A stretch of DNA of 64,000 nucleotides from assembly GCF_001552195.1 (NCBI RefSeq), contig NZ_BCQS01000011.1, positions 248,001 to 312,000 on the forward strand. The letters are read 5' to 3'. Positions 61,864-64,000 of this stretch are shown here, one piece after another. The position numbers were made by a program, and so were the translations under genes. The DNA comes from Actinomadura latina NBRC 106108 (GTDB lineage Bacteria; Actinomycetota; Actinomycetes; Streptosporangiales; Streptosporangiaceae). The notes under the pieces are model-generated. The model did no database searches and had not been told where the DNA came from. It saw only the letters and a program-made list of their open reading frames with translations. Every line of letters begins with the position of its first letter. Positions within the stretch are counted from its first letter, which is position 1.

Positions 61864-62560
61864 AGACGGTGTTGGCCGCCGTGCTCCCCTGGACGGGATT
61901 GGGGAACTCCACGACGTGAGCCGTCACGTCCGCGAAGACGTCACCGAGCACGGCGGTGAAACCGTCGTCGGGCGGATCGTTCGACCAGAGGGCGAAGACA
62001 CCGCCGGGATGCAGCTGCGCGGCCAGTCGGCCCAGCGGCCCGGGCAGGTAGAAGGAAGCGTGCTGTGGATTCAGGACGTGGCGCGGCGAATGGTCGATGT
62101 CGAGCAGGACCGCATGGAAGCGGGCTCCCGGCCGCCGCGGGTCCAGCCCGTCCTGCGATGAGGCCATCGCGAAGAAGTCGCCCTGCTCCAGCCGGCAGCG
62201 CTCATCGGTCGTCAGCCGTTCCCCGAGCGGCACGAGCCGCGCCCGATGCCATCCGATCACCTCGCCGAGGGCTTCCACCACGACGAGTGAGCGCACGCGG
62301 GGATCGTCCAACGCGGTGTGGGCGGTGTAGCCGAGCCCGAGCCCTCCGACGACCACGTCGAGAGCCTCACCCGGCGCGGCGTCCAGGCCGAGGCGGGCGA
62401 GTTCGATCTCCCCGGCCGTCCACAGGCTGGACATCAGGAAATCGTCATCGAGCTTGATCTCGTAGACGTCGGCGCTGAGAACGGGGTCCCGCCGCCTTCT
62501 CAGACTCACGGCGCCCATCGGCGTCGGACGCCAGTCGAGCTCTTCGAACAGTGCGCCCAT
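61826..62560 (-). CDS. Spermidine-synthase-like methyltransferase-fold protein
   Basis: A 244-residue Rossmann-fold protein. VVVGGLGLGYTAHTALDDPR is the SAM/dcSAM-binding glycine loop, SLVVVEALGEVIGWH the acidic strand, and AVLLDIDHSPRHVLNPQHAS the catalytic-Asp-like region of polyamine aminopropyltransferases. Related proteins of unknown substrate are common in actinomycetes. ATG 62560 is used. The gene is less GC-rich than its neighbours, and gene fragments lie on both sides. No polyamine gene is adjacent, so the activity is uncertain. Confidence 0.72.
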   Translation of the reverse strand: MGALFEELDWRPTPMGAVSLRRRRDPVLSADVYEIKLDDDFLMSSLWTAGEIELARLGLDAAPGEALDVVVGGLGLGYTAHTALDDPRVRSLVVVEALGEVIGWHRARLVPLGERLTTDERCRLEQGDFFAMASSQDGLDPRRPGARFHAVLLDIDHSPRHVLNPQHASFYLPGPLGRLAAQLHPGGVFALWSNDPPDDGFTAVLGDVFADVTAHVVEFPNPVQGSTAANTVYVARTPIHGPGR

Positions 62561-62758
62561 GAAGTTAGGATCCTCGCGTTTCGACCGGGGTCATCGCAGC
62601 TCGGTGTCTGCGCACAGGATGCCCACCGGGAGCGGTTCTGGTCTGTTGAGACAGAAGACTCAGCGGCCCCTTTACAGCGCCGCCTGCAATATACCCTCTC
62701 GTAACCGGAGACTGCTGGCACGAGCGCGCGCGACGACGTCCGGCTCCGCTACCGGTGC

Positions 62759-62870
62759 CTTACCGCCAGGTACGAACGCCGGGGGCAAGACCGTCGAGAT
62801 CGTCGGCCTCAACGAGCACAGCGCCCACATGCACGGCACCCTGCCGGGCGAACTAGCCGGAAGTCGCTGA
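62759..62870 (+). pseudogene. SulP transporter C-terminal (STAS) remnant
   Basis: A ~35-residue frame (GGKTVEIVGLNEHSAHMHG then a short tail and stop at 62870) resembles the end of the STAS domain of SulP anion transporters, where VEIVGLNExSA is conserved. No upstream transporter sequence is present; the preceding bases are less GC-rich and have no matching frame. It therefore looks like a deletion remnant. Its last bases overlap the end of the ClC gene. Confidence 0.45.
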
Positions 62871-64000
62871 CCGGCACTCGTCCGGGTCAGTGGCTGGCGG
62901 TGCAACTCCCTGACCCGGGACGGCGAGCTGTTTCTGATCCGCTGACACCCGGGCGTCCGCGGTGGCGTCGGCAGGGGCGTGAAGAGCGCGGAGGACGGCT
63001 TGATGGGTGATCCAGCCGGTGAGAAGGGTGCGTTCGTCGTCCAGGACCGGCAGGCCGGTGCCGTCGGTGGTGGTCAGGATGTGGAGCGCGTCGGCCAGCG
63101 GCATGCCGGTGGTGAGCGGCGTGGGCATCTGCGCCAGCGCACCGGCGGTCGGCGGGTGATGGGCCGCGTCGGTCTGCGACTCGGCGTCGGCGAGGGCCTC
63201 GGCCGCCGCGCGTGCGGTGACGACGCCCTGGTAGGTGCCGTGGTCATCGAGCACCGGCAGCGCGCCGTGCTCGGAGAGGGCGAGCCATCGTGATGCGTCC
63301 GCCAGGGAGAGCGTGCTCGGCAGCGGCTCGGGGACGGGCTCCATCACGCCGGCGACACGGCGGGTCAGGCGCGGGTCGGCGGGCGAGACGTCCAGGTCGA
63401 TGCCGCGGCGGCGGAGCTTGAGGCTGTAGACGGTGGCGTCCGACAGGCGGCGGCTGACCAGGGCCGCCACCACGATCGCGGTCATCATCGGCAGGATGAT
63501 GGAGTACTCGCCGGTCAGCTCGAACAAGATCACCACGGCGGTGATCGGGGCGCGGGCGGCGCCGGCGAACACCGCTCCCATGCCGACGAGCCCGTACGCG
63601 CCCGGTGAGGTGGTGACCGAGGGGACGAGCTGGCGGACCGCCGCGCCGAACGCGCTGCCGAGCATCGCGCCCATGAACAGGCTCGGCGCGAACACCCCGC
63701 CGGAGCCGCCGATGCCGATGGTCAGGCTGGTGGCGGCCATCTTGGCGACGAGCAGCACGAGGAGGAACCCGATCACGTACTTGCCGTTCACGGCGTTCTG
63801 CAGGACGGGGTATCCCACGCCGTACATCTGCGGCACGGCCAGCAGCAGCCCGCCCAGCAGCAGCCCGCCGGCGGCCGGGCGCAGCCACTCGGGCCCGCGC
63901 CAGACGCGGTCGCACAGGTCCTCCACCCCGTACAGGACGCGAGTGAAACCCACCCCGGCGAACGCGCCCAGCAATCCCAGCACGGCGAACAGGATGTACT
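62853..64000 (-). CDS. ClC-type chloride channel/transporter with CBS domains (5' part beyond the window)
   Basis: At least 382 residues of a ClC protein; the frame is open to the window edge, so the N-terminal membrane helices are missing. GIGGSGGVFAPSLFMGAMLG is the ClC chloride-selectivity motif region (GxFxP), and PITAVVILFELTGEYSIILP the next conserved helix. Two CBS domains follow (about 212-270 and 285-345) with LPVLDDHGTYQGVV and LPVLDDERTLL. The C-terminal ~25 residues are low-complexity. The ClC family moves Cl-/H+; regulation by adenine nucleotides via CBS is a family feature. Confidence 0.9.
   Translation of the reverse strand, partial: YILFAVLGLLGAFAGVGFTRVLYGVEDLCDRVWRGPEWLRPAAGGLLLGGLLLAVPQMYGVGYPVLQNAVNGKYVIGFLLVLLVAKMAATSLTIGIGGSGGVFAPSLFMGAMLGSAFGAAVRQLVPSVTTSPGAYGLVGMGAVFAGAARAPITAVVILFELTGEYSIILPMMTAIVVAALVSRRLSDATVYSLKLRRRGIDLDVSPADPRLTRRVAGVMEPVPEPLPSTLSLADASRWLALSEHGALPVLDDHGTYQGVVTARAAAEALADAESQTDAAHHPPTAGALAQMPTPLTTGMPLADALHILTTTDGTGLPVLDDERTLLTGWITHQAVLRALHAPADATADARVSADQKQLAVPGQGVAPPATDPDECRSATSG

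Overview
The window is very GC-rich, with strong C/G preference at third codon positions, GTG/TTG starts and many ATGA-type gene overlaps. This points to an actinomycete. An Actinomadura or other Streptosporangiales-like host is my guess from gene content, not something shown by the sequence. I ran no searches; all calls come from reading the DNA and translations.

Region 1 (1-4.9 kb) is a selenium locus: the 3' end of selB, an overlapping selD, and a convergent formate dehydrogenase alpha subunit. That subunit is read through an in-frame TGA (Sec189), directly followed by a SECIS-like hairpin. Region 2 (5-9.6 kb) holds a secreted alpha/beta hydrolase, an SCO6745-like protein, a GAF/PP2C phosphatase and a MarR regulator. 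Region 3 (9.9-20 kb) is an L-arabinose locus: a LacI regulator, araD-araA-araB behind a perfect 14-bp LacI-type operator, and an opposing sugar ABC operon (binding protein, ATPase, permease) that ends in a second LacI regulator.

Region 4 (about 20.9-53.2 kb) is the core. It resembles the DosR/DevR hypoxia-dormancy regulon of mycobacteria, but with different cargo. It holds a DevR-type response regulator next to a P2-type cation ATPase, a DevS-type GAF-GAF kinase with the haem-ligand histidine conserved, two Acg-type nitroreductases, two tandem universal stress proteins, an Rv2004c-like APH/ATPase, a GH65 enzyme, a CtpI-like giant ATPase, a PPOX protein and a CNMP-domain protein. Added to these are a membrane-anchored copper nitrite reductase, a coupled hemerythrin/nitronate monooxygenase/radical-SAM operon, a DGC zinc protein and a tyrosine phenol-lyase. 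Copies of a 14-bp partial palindrome, about GGGACCTTCGGCCC, sit upstream of most of these genes and look like the binding site of the local DevR.

Region 5 (54-58.5 kb) is a sulfide/persulfide island. It holds a rhodanese, a persulfide dioxygenase-rhodanese fusion, a DUF302 protein, a thioredoxin and two CsoR/CstR repressors; a third such repressor lies at 41.6 kb. All three repressors keep both cysteines but lack the copper-binding histidine. Palindromes of the form ATACCCCnnGGGGTAT lie in the promoters. DUF202 membrane proteins follow.

Region 6 (58.9-64 kb) has a TetR regulator, a divergent ArsR-rhodanese fusion and MFS transporter, a spermidine-synthase-like protein flanked by gene debris (including a probable SulP C-terminal remnant), and a ClC channel with CBS domains that runs off the window.
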